Source of the DNA: Pirellulaceae bacterium | GTDB lineage: Bacteria > Planctomycetota > Planctomycetia > Pirellulales > Pirellulaceae | Direction of reading: 5' to 3' | NCBI GenBank assembly: GCA_028280445.1 | Contig: JANQLU010000141.1 | Span: 1 to 59,630, forward strand | Length of the DNA stretch: 59,630 nucleotides | In this document: piece after piece, positions 24,142 to 33,599 of the stretch | Layout: every line of letters begins with the position of its first letter | Position numbering within the stretch: position 1 is the stretch's first letter | Made by a program: the position numbers and the translations under genes | The notes under the pieces: generated by a model | The model's input: only the letters and a program-made list of their open reading frames with translations | Database searches by the model: none | Told to the model about the DNA's origin: nothing

Positions 24142-25203
24142 CTATTTTTTGTCCGTCAATTTAATCATCGACTCGCCAAACGCCTTGCCGACGTTGTAGA
24201 AAAACACAGGTGAACCCAAATAGTGATAGGGGCGATCGTTGCCAAATTTTCGCCACATATCGACGTCTCGGTTCTTGCGGTCAGCCCAGTATTTTTTAAA
24301 TGCCGCGTCGGCTTCCATATCCCAGTATTTGGCGGTCCGTATGGTCACGACCGTGCCTTTGAATTCTGCATATTCCGCGGCGGCCGCTTGAGCGTCGGCA
24401 ATCTGTTTGATTTTACCCCTTTGATTTTCACCGCCGTGTCCCATTGCACCGATGACAAACGGCATCGTCGGAGCTTTGAGTTCTTTGCGAACATCTTTGA
24501 TAAATGCAATCATGTTGTCTTTATAATCTTCGACCGACGTGGGAGCGTATTGATCATTCCAACCCTGGAACCAGACAAATCCAGCAAACTCATATCCTTG
24601 ATCCTGATAACCTGGAACATAAGTTTTCAGATCGCCGGTAACTTTTTTGATCTCTCCCATCATCAATCGATAAAAATGACCGTACCCTTTTTTGTACTCG
24701 TCGACCGTGAGTTTGGGATTTCGTTTTTGGCGCTGCTCGACAACAGTTTTCATTGACTCGGGAAATCCGCGACTGGGAGGACGAAAGTCGCGATCGATCG
24801 ACTTTCCGCCCCAAGCGGTTTTGATGATCAAAACAGGCTCGTCAAAATGATCGCCGACGGTCCAACCAAAACCCAACTCGGGGCCAAACAATCGAACATC
24901 ATTTTTTCGACTGGTTCCATAGCCCATGGTCAATTTGCCGTATCGCTGTCCGGCGCCGCCAAGGTAATCGATAAATACATCATCCCGCTCAACCCACTTG
25001 CCATCTTTTTTCAAGTGTGCAAACCGTTTTTGTTTTTTGGGGTCGGCCAATTGGTGTTCGGTCGTTACCACGCTGCCCTTGCCTTCCATATTGGACTGGC
25101 CAGCCAAGATAAAAATCTTGACCTTTTTGGGTTTTTCCTGTGAAACAAGACTTCCTGCGAAACACAATCCGATTAACAACGTCAGCAATAAACGATTCGT
25201 CAT
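24142..25203 (-). CDS. Secreted SGNH carbohydrate esterase (sialate O-acetylesterase-like)
   Basis: A 353-residue exported hydrolase. ATG 25203 follows AGGTGGTGATC (a good ribosome site) and begins a signal peptide, MTNRLLLTLLIGLCFAGS; a TTG at 25224 is inferior. The GxSxxx block is ILAGQSNMEG, typical of the SASA/CE6-like SGNH family, with FVWFQGWNDQ (normally WQGE-N/D) and FVIGAMGHGGE further along. Family members remove acetyl groups from sialic acid or plant polysaccharides. It stands alone beside the other esterase, suggesting use of acetylated polysaccharides, although no glycoside hydrolase or TonB-like transporter is nearby. Confidence 0.83.
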   Translation of the reverse strand: MTNRLLLTLLIGLCFAGSLVSQEKPKKVKIFILAGQSNMEGKGSVVTTEHQLADPKKQKRFAHLKKDGKWVERDDVFIDYLGGAGQRYGKLTMGYGTSRKNDVRLFGPELGFGWTVGDHFDEPVLIIKTAWGGKSIDRDFRPPSRGFPESMKTVVEQRQKRNPKLTVDEYKKGYGHFYRLMMGEIKKVTGDLKTYVPGYQDQGYEFAGFVWFQGWNDQYAPTSVEDYKDNMIAFIKDVRKELKAPTMPFVIGAMGHGGENQRGKIKQIADAQAAAAEYAEFKGTVVTIRTAKYWDMEADAAFKKYWADRKNRDVDMWRKFGNDRPYHYLGSPVFFYNVGKAFGESMIKLTDKK

Positions 25204-25399
25204 GATCACCACCTGATCTCTCAATTCTGTCTAACAATTAACAATAATCTAGTTCCACACCGTTGCTGAAAAAACCCATTCGGGCGCCACGGCGCCGTGA
25301 TTCCCTTGAATTCTAACGATGTTGGTGATGATAATATTTGCTGAAACTCTATCCGCCGTAAAGTTACCGGGAAATCTAGAAAACAAGGCTTGTCAAAGA

Positions 25400-26860
25400 A
25401 TGAAATTATCCGTCGCCATCCAACAGACCGCCTGGACCATTGTCGTTTGCCATCTCGTTTTGCTGCCGCAGGTGTCTTCGGCGCAAAATAACAACTCGAA
25501 ACGGCAATCAAAAATTTATGAGCAATACAAAGAGGTTGCTGACAAAATTATCGCCGCCGGGCGCAAGAAAAATGATGCTTATCTTAAATTGCAGGAACTG
25601 TGTGATGACATCGGTTGTCGACTCAGTGGCAGCAAAGAACTCGAACAAGCTATCCAGTGGGCACAAAAATCGCTTAAAGCCGATGGACAGGAAAATGTTC
25701 GCGCGGACAAAGTCATGGTTCCCAAATGGACGCGCGGCAAAGAGTATTGCGAAATGACCGCGCCTCGAAAATTGAAAATCGACATGCTGGGTCTCGGGGG
25801 TAGTATTGCAACCCCGTCCGAAGGAATTGAGGCCGAAGTCATCGTGGTCAGCAGCAAAAAAGAGCTGGATGCTTTACCCGACGAAAAAATCAAAGGCAAA
25901 ATTGTTGTTTTCAATGTGGCCATGCCCCCCTACTCGAAAACCCGAGGTTCAGGTTACGGCCAAGTCGTCCGATATCGATCAAACGGCGCTATTTGGGCGG
26001 CCGAGCGTGGCGCGGTCGCCGTCCTGGTTCGCAGCGTTACTGCTTACTCTCTCAATTCACCGCACACCGGCGCCATGCGTCTGTATCCTGCCGATTCGAA
26101 AAAAATACCGGCAGCTGCCATTACGGTCGAAGGAGCAACGCTGCTTCACAGGCTCCAAAAACGAGGCAAGACGCCCAAGGTGAAACTGTACATGGAAGCG
26201 AAAATGCATGCCGAAAAAGCGCCTTCTCACAATGTCCTGGCCGAAATCGTAGGATCAGAAAAACCTGAAGAAATCGTCGTCATTGGTGGCCATATCGATT
26301 CTTGGGATGTTGGAACTGGTGCACACGATGATGGAACAGGATGTGTTGCAGCCATGGAAGCTCTCAATATCCTCCGCAAATTGAAACTTCGGCCACGCCG
26401 AACCATTCGCGTCGTGCTTTGGACCAACGAAGAAAACGGAATTGCCGGTGCGAGAAATTATCTCGAACGACACCAAAACGAAACCCACGTTGCCGGAATC
26501 GAATCCGACTCCGGAGGCTTTGCCCCAACCGGGTTGTCGATTGAAATGAAAGACGAAAAAAAGCAAACGATTGCCGCCGAACAGCTTGCCGACCTTGTCA
26601 AACTGTTAAAAAACATCAACGTCAATCAAATTAGAACAGGGTTTTCCGGCGTGGATGTCGGTCAATTGAAAGCCATTGGAACAGCCTGCATCGGGTTGCA
26701 AGTTGACGGACGACGCTACTTCAATACCCACCACACCTGGGCCGACACGGTTGACAAAGTTGACGAAAAAGAACTCGGCGACTGCGCGATCACTTTCGCT
26801 GTTGCCGCCTACGTACTCGCCGACATGCCTGGACGCCTGGGCGAACTATCGGACAAGTAA
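25400..26860 (+). CDS. Exported M28-family zinc aminopeptidase with PA domain
   Basis: A 486-residue secreted metallopeptidase. The signal peptide runs from ATG 25400 (MKLSVAIQQTAWTIVVC...VSSAQ), preferred over the 25319 start that lacks a signal. A PA-like inserted domain spans roughly residues 130-270 (GKIVVFNVAMPP). The co-catalytic zinc motifs are clear: GGHIDSWDVGTGAHDDGTG (His, Asp), WTNEENG (Glu-Glu), ESDSGGF (Asp) and HTWADTVDKV (His). It should release N-terminal amino acids from peptides in the periplasm or outside. It is monocistronic. GTG or ATG starts further upstream seem unlikely. Confidence 0.9.
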   Translation: MKLSVAIQQTAWTIVVCHLVLLPQVSSAQNNNSKRQSKIYEQYKEVADKIIAAGRKKNDAYLKLQELCDDIGCRLSGSKELEQAIQWAQKSLKADGQENVRADKVMVPKWTRGKEYCEMTAPRKLKIDMLGLGGSIATPSEGIEAEVIVVSSKKELDALPDEKIKGKIVVFNVAMPPYSKTRGSGYGQVVRYRSNGAIWAAERGAVAVLVRSVTAYSLNSPHTGAMRLYPADSKKIPAAAITVEGATLLHRLQKRGKTPKVKLYMEAKMHAEKAPSHNVLAEIVGSEKPEEIVVIGGHIDSWDVGTGAHDDGTGCVAAMEALNILRKLKLRPRRTIRVVLWTNEENGIAGARNYLERHQNETHVAGIESDSGGFAPTGLSIEMKDEKKQTIAAEQLADLVKLLKNINVNQIRTGFSGVDVGQLKAIGTACIGLQVDGRRYFNTHHTWADTVDKVDEKELGDCAITFAVAAYVLADMPGRLGELSDK

Positions 26861-26960
26861 AACACGTTAAAAAACTGCGACGGAACAAGCCGAAACGGTC
26901 GCTGAAATGGGCTCGATCTGTCGTGGATCACACCTGCAAAATCAAGCTGTTTTTGCCTTA

Positions 26961-26987
26961 GGGAGGGCGAGGCTCCCGCCGAGCCGG
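26961..26987. repeat. C repeat directly abutting a stop codon
   Basis: One C element (GGGAGGGCGAGGCTCCCGCC plus CGAGCCGG) ends at 26987, right beside the stop codon (26988-26990, minus strand) of the membrane protein gene. Confidence 0.85.
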
Positions 26988-27626
26988 TTAGGCTTGCGCG
27001 AATTGAGCGTACCAATCGCGTATTTTGCGGCTTCTCAGGAAAAACCAACCGAGAAAATAAAGCACGGTAAAAATAACCGAAAATACCACACCAACGATCA
27101 AACTAATAAACTGACTTTGTTCGTTTTGCTGGCGTAATCTGGCCGGCATATCTTTGAATACCTCCTGCATCGCCTCTGCCGTTTGGATCTGGATGAAAAC
27201 GGTCATCCCTATGCTGATGATCATGATAATCGCGTAGATCAAATAGGTATTCGACAACAACGTCAAACCAAACGGCGCTTTTTTGAGTACCGCAATCGAA
27301 CCAAACACCAACAGGCCCCCTAAAATCAGGCTGACGGCCAGACTGAAAATCGTATAAACAATGTATTTCTTTTGGACCTCCATCGATTTTTCCATGATCT
27401 CAGCGGCGTTCTTGTCACTGGATGCAATCAGGTCGACAAAGGCATCTTGCATCACCATCAAGCCAGCGCCACAACAACCGCCTAACAAAGACCAACTGCC
27501 AAGACAGATTCCAATAATGGCAAATGTCAATAACAACCCTGGCATTTTCGCCGTTGCATCCGGATGCTTGACTTCGTTAGTAAACTGAGGTTTGGCCCCA
27601 GGAGATTCAAAAGGATTATTCGACAT
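26988..27626 (-). CDS. Membrane protein of unknown function, NPFESP type, four helices
   Basis: A 212-residue integral membrane protein. It begins MSNNPFESP, a start motif common in planctomycete membrane proteins. Four hydrophobic segments are visible (about 29-60, 91-114, 121-145, 178-199). No catalytic or binding motif is seen. Its start lies 3 bp after the stop of the next gene upstream on the minus strand, so the two are translated together; they may act in the same membrane complex. A function cannot be given. Confidence 0.75.
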   Translation of the reverse strand: MSNNPFESPGAKPQFTNEVKHPDATAKMPGLLLTFAIIGICLGSWSLLGGCCGAGLMVMQDAFVDLIASSDKNAAEIMEKSMEVQKKYIVYTIFSLAVSLILGGLLVFGSIAVLKKAPFGLTLLSNTYLIYAIIMIISIGMTVFIQIQTAEAMQEVFKDMPARLRQQNEQSQFISLIVGVVFSVIFTVLYFLGWFFLRSRKIRDWYAQFAQA

Positions 27627-27629
27627 GGT

Positions 27630-28544
27630 TTAACCGATCTCCTTGTTTTGTTCGTCTGCCCCAGAACCTTCGTCGGCACCTTCGCCCTCGACATCATCTT
27701 CGCCAGCCGACTGTTCGAGTTCGGCGTCTTCGTCCGTGTCCATTTCGCTGGCAAGCTCCATTCGTTCCTTGGGATCGACCGCCAAAACTTTACCTTGATA
27801 AGTCAACATTTCGTCGATCCGCGCCAGTTTGCTTTTGAAAAACGGGAAAATCGGAATACGATACAATCCGTAAACACGTTTCATCGTAAAAATAGGTTTG
27901 TTCATTCGCGTTTTTAGCGACAGTGAGCCAATCCCGCCGATAAACAATTCCAAATAGTCGAGCGGTTCGTTTTCGGTTTTCAAACCGATCAGATCAAATC
28001 GTTCGCCTTTGCCGCCAACGCGATTGACGGTCAGCCCGGACTCGTCAATTCTGACACGCAAATGCGTTCTGCTCCAAATAAAATTGCCCAGCCAAATGAC
28101 AAAAAACACAATCGACAAAACAAAAAACGCAGACGAATTTATCTCTGGCGCCAAAGTGCCAAGCCATTTTCCGACCGTCGAAAACGGTTTGATAAACCCG
28201 GTGATTTCCAGCACAACGGGAATCCCGATAAATGTGCCCAACAATCCAAACGCCAACCAGAATTTCCCTTTGGGCAAATTGAATCGAAACGCAATGTACC
28301 AGACGATCATGACCGACAGCGCAATCCAGAACAACATGTGCGAATCGAAAGTCAACAGACTCGGCCACCAGAATTTTTCACCATTCTCGACAGCGCGATT
28401 TTTTGCCTCGCCCGGTAGCGACAATAAACACAACAACAGGAACAAAACAGCGGGATAACCAGCCAGAATTCCAGGAAGATGGTCGTACAGTTTGATCGGT
28501 TTTATGGTTTGGACCGACTGGTCCTTTGCGTTTGAAGTGCTCAT
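27630..28544 (-). CDS. Membrane protein of unknown function with acidic tail
   Basis: A 304-residue protein with a short N-terminal cytosolic part, about four hydrophobic helices between residues 26 and 170, a soluble beta-rich stretch that resembles a PH-like fold (LRVRIDESGLTVNRVGGKGERFDLIG), and a highly acidic C terminus (about 30 residues of E, D and G). No motif points to an enzyme. It is the first gene of a two-gene operon with the NPFESP protein. The acidic tail may bind cations or partners; this is inferred from composition only. Confidence 0.72.
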   Translation of the reverse strand: MSTSNAKDQSVQTIKPIKLYDHLPGILAGYPAVLFLLLCLLSLPGEAKNRAVENGEKFWWPSLLTFDSHMLFWIALSVMIVWYIAFRFNLPKGKFWLAFGLLGTFIGIPVVLEITGFIKPFSTVGKWLGTLAPEINSSAFFVLSIVFFVIWLGNFIWSRTHLRVRIDESGLTVNRVGGKGERFDLIGLKTENEPLDYLELFIGGIGSLSLKTRMNKPIFTMKRVYGLYRIPIFPFFKSKLARIDEMLTYQGKVLAVDPKERMELASEMDTDEDAELEQSAGEDDVEGEGADEGSGADEQNKEIG

Positions 28545-28721
28545 GAATCCTCACTTGGACAAACAAAACGAGTCGCTATTTTATCTCAACAGACGCGAGA
28601 TGTGGCGTGGGGTAGCGCCATATTTTTCCCAGAGGCCATTCGTTGGCTAAGATGAATTCTTGGCGAAAAAGAGGTTGAGAACTGACAAACAACGAACCAT
28701 AAATCGCCGAATGCTGCCACC

Positions 28722-30113
28722 TCAAGCGGTTCTGCTGATATCCCGATTCACACGCTCGACCAAATCTCGAATTCGCAATTGCGAGCGATTCACTTCGATC
28801 TTTTCGTTGTTTTCGATCAACTGATCTACTTTTTTTGTCGCCGCAATCACCGTGCTATGCGAGCGTCCGCCAAAATGGCCGCCGATCTCTGAAAGTGCCG
28901 ATCGCGTGTATTGCCTGGAAAGCCACATGGCTAACATCCGCGCCGTACATATCCGTTTCGCACGACTGGTCGAACGAATTTCATTTTTCGTCACACCGGC
29001 GATGTCACAAACAACATTTTCGATCTGCTTCATGGACCAATGCAGTGTTCGAGTTTGTCGCAAATCGGCAATCAATTCCAAAGCGTCACCGGGCTGTAAT
29101 TCCGCTTGTTCTTCCGAAGACACCGCCATCTGAAGCCGATTCAGTGCGCCAGACATTTGCCGAGCATCTTGCGGAAAGCTATCGGCAATCACTTCAATCA
29201 CGGATTCCGAAAATTCATATCCGCGTCGTCGACAAAACTGTTGAGCAATCATCTGCCGCGCTCGCTCGTCCGCATACCGAACGGGGCATACCAACCCGGC
29301 CGACAATCGCGTTACCAATTCGTTGCTCAGAAACTCCATTTCCATAGGCGGTCGATCCGCCGTCAACACAATCTGTTGGCCCGCAGCAAGTAAACTGTCC
29401 ACCGTGTGTTGAAACTCGGCCGTCGTCGCTTTCTTGCCGCGGAAAAATTGAATGTCATCGATAATCAGCAATTCGAGATCCCGATAGTGCCGCCGAAACA
29501 TCGGCAACCCCTGGCCATTGAGCGCTCCCAGGTAGGCCGACGTGAATTGCTCAGCGGACATCCAGACCGTGCGTTTTGCGATACCCGATTTTCGACATCG
29601 ACGACGCAAGGAGTCGGTCAAAACGGTTTTTCCGCAACCGGTGGGACCATAAAACAGGACTGGTGAAATCTGACCCGGCGATCGACAAATTTCCTCGACC
29701 GTCGAACGAACCAACTGGTTCTGTTCACAAAAGACGAACTCGTAGGGCTGGTATTTGTTTTCGACCTGTTTCGTTTTTTTGCTAACAACTGAAACCATCG
29801 ATGCTTCCGACCGCCGCATTTGAACCTGATCCGAACCCTCTGACACTAACAGCGCCGGAGACTCACTGCAAACAGGTTTTACTTCCCCGATCACATAGTC
29901 GATTTTTGGGCGACCCGGCAACATGCTCGCCGTCCGCTGAAAATCGGCACCAAACTGACGCTGGGCTCGAGCCAACGAAAATTCGTCCCCAGTTATGACT
30001 CGAACCGTTTTATCACGAATTTCGAATTCGATTTGGCCGTCAATCCACAACTCGAATCGCTTCGAGTCCACCTGCTGACGCAGCAACCGCACAAATTCAG
30101 ATCGCAATTCCAT
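28722..30113 (-). CDS. dnaA: Chromosomal replication initiator DnaA, divergent form
   Basis: DnaA binds origin DnaA boxes and unwinds oriC. Domain III shows Walker A GPTGCGKTVL and Walker B LLIIDDIQFFRGKK (usual IDDIQFLxGK), IVLTADRPP (usual ILTSDRxP) and a sensor-like LVTRLSAGL. Domain IV keeps the HTH with ISEIGGHFGGRSHSTVIAATKK-like pattern, close to the usual GGRDHTTV signature. Domain I/II is short and diverged. From ATG 30113 the protein is 463 residues; a TTG at 30185 would add 24 unlike residues. dnaN and recF are not near, and I see no TTATNCACA box in 30114-30546. It seems a planctomycete-type DnaA. Confidence 0.85.
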   Translation of the reverse strand: MELRSEFVRLLRQQVDSKRFELWIDGQIEFEIRDKTVRVITGDEFSLARAQRQFGADFQRTASMLPGRPKIDYVIGEVKPVCSESPALLVSEGSDQVQMRRSEASMVSVVSKKTKQVENKYQPYEFVFCEQNQLVRSTVEEICRSPGQISPVLFYGPTGCGKTVLTDSLRRRCRKSGIAKRTVWMSAEQFTSAYLGALNGQGLPMFRRHYRDLELLIIDDIQFFRGKKATTAEFQHTVDSLLAAGQQIVLTADRPPMEMEFLSNELVTRLSAGLVCPVRYADERARQMIAQQFCRRRGYEFSESVIEVIADSFPQDARQMSGALNRLQMAVSSEEQAELQPGDALELIADLRQTRTLHWSMKQIENVVCDIAGVTKNEIRSTSRAKRICTARMLAMWLSRQYTRSALSEIGGHFGGRSHSTVIAATKKVDQLIENNEKIEVNRSQLRIRDLVERVNRDISRTA

Positions 30114-30546
30114 CAAAACAGTGGTCAAATCCTGACCCCTTCCCTTCACTCCAGCTGGGCACAACGCGTCCGCGATTTGACTCAACTACTACAGATTGAT
30201 TCAAAGCACGAAATCCGTTCGTTACACCACAAAATGGAGGCTTCCCTAAAGGTTCTCTTATACTAATTCCATTGCTGGAATTTAAGATTTCATCACAAAC
30301 AGAGAGCAGATTTTAAATCCGCTAGCAGGTCTGTCAAACCACCAAATGAAAAAAAATAGAACAAATCAATTGGTTCCAAAACCGAATCAACAATGCACGT
30401 AAAATGTCGCGATTAACCCGCCTCCAATCGATGTTAATTGCGCATTCAACAAATCCACTCGACAACTATTCCTCGTTGAAAACTTGTCGCCAGAAAAGAA
30501 AACAAAATCAGTTCGTTTTTTGCCTGCGCGAAAGACAAAATTTTGT
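30114..30546. other. Intergenic region upstream of dnaA, no gene seen
   Basis: No coding region, DnaA-box cluster or strong hairpin is recognised. A 6-bp inverted pair CGACAA/TTGTCG lies about 30459-30488. It presumably contains the dnaA promoter, but none is convincing by eye. Confidence 0.6.
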
Positions 30547-31200
30547 TTACTGGTTGACACGCATTTCGTTGCCAATGGCAAAATACGCTTTTTCGCTCAA
30601 TCGAAATTCGCTGCGCGGGGCCAACATCTCAAGAAACACCATGACTTGCCCGGAGCGTCGCGTATGAATTGCGACCGGATGCCCCAATTTCAAAACTCCG
30701 GACGGTTTGCGTTTGCTGCCCGCCATATAAAAACCAGCGTTCAAACTCCGCTGGGTTTTGAAATCGAAATGTTGAGTTAGCAAAGCGACCAAACGACTCG
30801 CATCATCGGTCGTTCCCACAAATTGTATTTTTTGAACGCGATGAGTGTTATCGAAATAATAAGTCAGTGAACCGCTCAAATCGGTCGGCCCAACTCCTGT
30901 GACAACAGCAACACGCATTCCATGCAGACCCGGTTCATAAGGAGCGGTGGATACGCGCAACCAACGGTCTTTGACCCAATTGGGATAAACATCAAATCGC
31001 AGAAATTCGCGATAATCCGCGACGGCTTGAAACACTGGCGGAGCCGCTGGTTGGTTGGCCAATTCAATCGCCGCTTTTGTTTCGCCTTCGGAAATGACGT
31101 TGGTTGTTGCCGCGCCGGATTGGTCCTGGTGGTTGTACACGGCATAACCACCAACTGCAGCTGCAGCGATCGCCGGCGCCAGAAGCTTGGTTCTCAACAT
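30547..31200 (-). CDS. DUF6690-like membrane-anchored protein
   Basis: A 217-residue protein when started at ATG 31200, giving the hydrophobic N terminus MLRTKLLAPAIAAAAVGGYAVY (an anchor or signal); the GTG at 31242 would add 14 unlike residues. The rest has the repeated pattern I associate with DUF6690 in planctomycetes: LRFDVYPNWVKDRWLRVST, MRVAVVTGVGPTDLSGSLTYYFDNTHRVQKIQFVGTTDDASRLVALLTQHF. This assignment is from memory. The function of the family is not known. The gene precedes dnaA on the same strand with about 430 bp between them, so co-regulation is uncertain. Confidence 0.68.
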   Translation of the reverse strand: MLRTKLLAPAIAAAAVGGYAVYNHQDQSGAATTNVISEGETKAAIELANQPAAPPVFQAVADYREFLRFDVYPNWVKDRWLRVSTAPYEPGLHGMRVAVVTGVGPTDLSGSLTYYFDNTHRVQKIQFVGTTDDASRLVALLTQHFDFKTQRSLNAGFYMAGSKRKPSGVLKLGHPVAIHTRRSGQVMVFLEMLAPRSEFRLSEKAYFAIGNEMRVNQ

Positions 31201-31378
31201 GTTTTCAACCCGGTAAGTCTCAAAATCCATTTCCATTGACACGATAATCGCGCCATCTCATACGTTTTATCGGAAACGAAAATTTTCAACCCGGAACTTA
31301 ATTTGCCAACAGTCATATCCGGAACAATGCGACCAACACGAATCTCGTCTCTCTTACCTCGCCGCTCGTCCCTCTGGC

Positions 31379-31843
31379 CTACTTAACCAGTTCTCCAGTC
31401 TCAATTTTGATACCGGACCACTGAGTCGCGTTTTCGCCCAAAAAATAGATGCGTTGATTCATGGTGACGTGAATCACATTGGTGTCAATCTGAATCGTCG
31501 GTTGGCTCCCCATCGGCAACCGCAGGGGAATCCACTTCGCAACTTTTCCGCTGAATGCATAGAAAGTGGTTTCTGTTTTCACGCAAGCAAATTTGTTATT
31601 GACCGAAACCCTGACTCCCTCGGCCAGTCCAGTTGGAAATTCGATTCTATCCCACTGCGATTTGACAACGCTATATGCTGCCAAGTACTTTCTCGATGTC
31701 GACTCAACAACATACACATTTCCGGATTTTGCCGAGGTCGCCTTCGTCCGTTGCCTTCGAATTCTGAATTTTTCTTACGCCAAAGTCATTTGCGACGTCG
31801 AAATGACAGTGATGACCAACAAAATCACGGCAGGAAACTTCAT
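31379..31843 (-). pseudogene. Secreted-protein gene interrupted by an in-frame TAA after its signal peptide
   Basis: ATG 31843 follows AAGGAG and starts a signal peptide (MKFPAVILLVITVISTSQMTLA). The next codon, 31777-31775, is TAA, after which the same frame stays open for 131 codons to 31379 (EKFRIRRQRTK, NVYVVESTSRKYLAAYSVV, VSVNNKFACVKTETTFYAFSG). A C-to-T change of CAA would create TAA here, and Gln at the first mature position is common. The internal GTG at 31717 alone would give an unexported fragment. Family is not recognised. It is either a freshly broken gene or a sequence error; real readthrough seems unlikely. Confidence 0.65.
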
Positions 31844-31894
31844 AACAACTCCTTGGAAAGTGACATCAGTCCATTTTAAAAAATCTGTCGATGA

Positions 31895-32311
31895 CTAATT
31901 ATCCAATCGATAATTCTCCTTGAGCCATTCTAGATCAACATCCAGAATAGCCGCGGCGTATTCCGCGTCAGAATAATAGGTGCTACGTTCGTTGGCCCGA
32001 TCAACACCAAATTCGTTGAGCAAACTTTCGGCTTTCTCCAGCGGAAATCTTCGTTTGACCTGTTTGAAAAAGTGCAGAAAATCAGGATCGCCCAGTGCGT
32101 CGGCGACCGATTCCCAGTGCCGCAACATGTGTCCGTGGTTGTTTTCCAATACCAGTTGTCGGCAATAGTCACTAATGAACGGCATTCGCAACAACTCGGA
32201 AGTCACCGCTGCCAGAATCAAGACACGATCGCGATCCGACATTTTTTTCTTGCGCCACAAGGCTCGGGCCAAATGCAGATACACGGAAAGTTCGTCGATT
32301 GACGTTGTCAT
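31895..32311 (-). CDS. Conserved small soluble protein, unknown function
   Basis: A 138-residue, mostly helical protein without signal peptide or membrane segment. It holds a hydrophobic-helical pattern (LSVYLHLARALWRKKK, DRDRVLILAAVTSELLRMPFISDYCRQLVL, YYSDAEYAAAILDVDLEWLKENY) that I recall from similar-sized proteins in other planctomycetes, all unnamed. Catalytic residues cannot be identified. Its ATG (CAT at 32309-32311) overlaps an ATG of the divergent methyltransferase frame, but the methyltransferase start is probably 32388, leaving a 76-bp shared promoter region. Confidence 0.7.
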   Translation of the reverse strand: MTTSIDELSVYLHLARALWRKKKMSDRDRVLILAAVTSELLRMPFISDYCRQLVLENNHGHMLRHWESVADALGDPDFLHFFKQVKRRFPLEKAESLLNEFGVDRANERSTYYSDAEYAAAILDVDLEWLKENYRLDN

Positions 32312-32387
32312 GTTGCGAAAGGTCGTTCAATCTGTAAATTACGAGAAATTCAATTCTATCAAACTCACCGACGCCTGTCGGCCTATT

Positions 32388-33575
32388 ATGAAGCTCGCCG
32401 ATCATCGTTGGCTCACCAGTTCCGCGGCAAGTGAATGGCTGGAACTTGCCAGGCAACAGCTTAATTCAAATACTGCGGAACTCACAGTCCTGAATCAGTT
32501 GCGAAAAAAAATCGATCAAGAAAAATCGCGTCAGGTTTTGACACTTGCGAAATTACGCATCAAAGCCGCCAAAAAATTTGCCAACGCGCAAAACATGTTT
32601 TTCACCGATACCGGGTTGCAACAATCGTCGAGTCAAACGGTTGCTGAATATAAATCTTCACGATTTGCTCCGGACAAAACAATTTTTGACCTTTGCTGCG
32701 GAATCGGCGGCGATCTCCTCGGCCTAGCAAAATACGATCACGTTGTCGCCGTCGACAAAAACGAAGTTTGTTGCCAATTTGCTCGTGCCAATCTTGCCGC
32801 TAACGATCTGTCAGCGGACGTCCATCATTGCGAAATTGGCCTCGACCAAATTCCAGCCAGCGCGTGGGTTCATATCGATCCGTCACGTCGCGAACAATCG
32901 GGCCAGCGGCGTCGAACTACTCGCCTGGAGCACTATCAACCTCCTGAATCGTTCCTCGACCAACTGCTTCAGCGGCAACCCGGCGTTGCCCTTAAACTTG
33001 CGCCAGCGACAGAAACACCACCGCACTGGCAGTCCAACTGCGAAAGGCAATGGATTGGCCACGAAAATCAATGTAAACAACAAATGCTGTGGGCCGGACA
33101 CCTGGCCAATGCACCGGGTCGTAAGTCGGTGGCAGTGATCGACGCGGAAAATTCGGTGCATCAATTTGTTGGCAACGACCCAACAGACTATCGTGTTCAT
33201 CAACACAGTGACTCGATCCTGTCGTATGTTTACGAGCCGCACGCGGCGATTCGGGCCGCTCGTCTCGAAGCTGATTTGGCAGAAAGTCTGGATGCCAAAT
33301 TGCTACCCACCACGCCCTCGTTTTTCACGACGGCACAACATCGGCCAACGCCATTTGCAAATTGCTTTGAAGTGCGAGCGACGACTTCAAAAAAACAACT
33401 GGCCGCGGAACTTTCCCATTTGAATCCTGGTCATGTTGAATTCAAATGCCGTCCGCCCTATCACACTTTGGAGAAAATTCAAAAATCGATCCGATTGAGT
33501 GGAACGGAAACATTTACTGTCATTGCACTGCCGATTCAAGAAAAACTAACTGTCTTGATTTGCCGCCGAATCTAA
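32388..33575 (+). CDS. Class I SAM-dependent methyltransferase with THUMP-like C-terminal domain
   Basis: A roughly 395-residue enzyme when started at ATG 32388 (MKLADHRWLTSSAASEWLELA), which gives the expected family N terminus; ATG 32310 would overlap the opposite gene. Motif I of the Rossmann methyltransferase is FDLCCGIGGDLLGLA, motif II VVAVDKNEV, and the acidic VHIDPSRRE segment replaces the usual NPPY-type loop. The C-terminal about 80 residues (CFEVRATTSKKQLAAELSHLNPGHVEFKCR) match the THUMP-like domain of this group, suggesting RNA substrate. The target base is unknown. It lies alone, facing the amidohydrolase gene. Confidence 0.8.
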   Translation: MKLADHRWLTSSAASEWLELARQQLNSNTAELTVLNQLRKKIDQEKSRQVLTLAKLRIKAAKKFANAQNMFFTDTGLQQSSSQTVAEYKSSRFAPDKTIFDLCCGIGGDLLGLAKYDHVVAVDKNEVCCQFARANLAANDLSADVHHCEIGLDQIPASAWVHIDPSRREQSGQRRRTTRLEHYQPPESFLDQLLQRQPGVALKLAPATETPPHWQSNCERQWIGHENQCKQQMLWAGHLANAPGRKSVAVIDAENSVHQFVGNDPTDYRVHQHSDSILSYVYEPHAAIRAARLEADLAESLDAKLLPTTPSFFTTAQHRPTPFANCFEVRATTSKKQLAAELSHLNPGHVEFKCRPPYHTLEKIQKSIRLSGTETFTVIALPIQEKLTVLICRRI

Positions 33576-33599
33576 TCCCTTGACAGTCGTTTTGAAATC

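Noticed and set aside
30114..30546. Chromosome origin upstream of dnaA
   Set aside because: No cluster of TTATNCACA-type boxes or AT-rich repeat unit could be seen.
31379..31843. A second selenoprotein or programmed readthrough
   Set aside because: The codon is TAA, not TGA, no SECIS-like hairpin was found, and the position is just after a signal peptide, not at an active-site Cys.
32310..32312. Methyltransferase start overlapping the opposite gene's ATG (shared CATG)
   Set aside because: ATG 32388 gives the family-like N terminus and leaves room for promoters.
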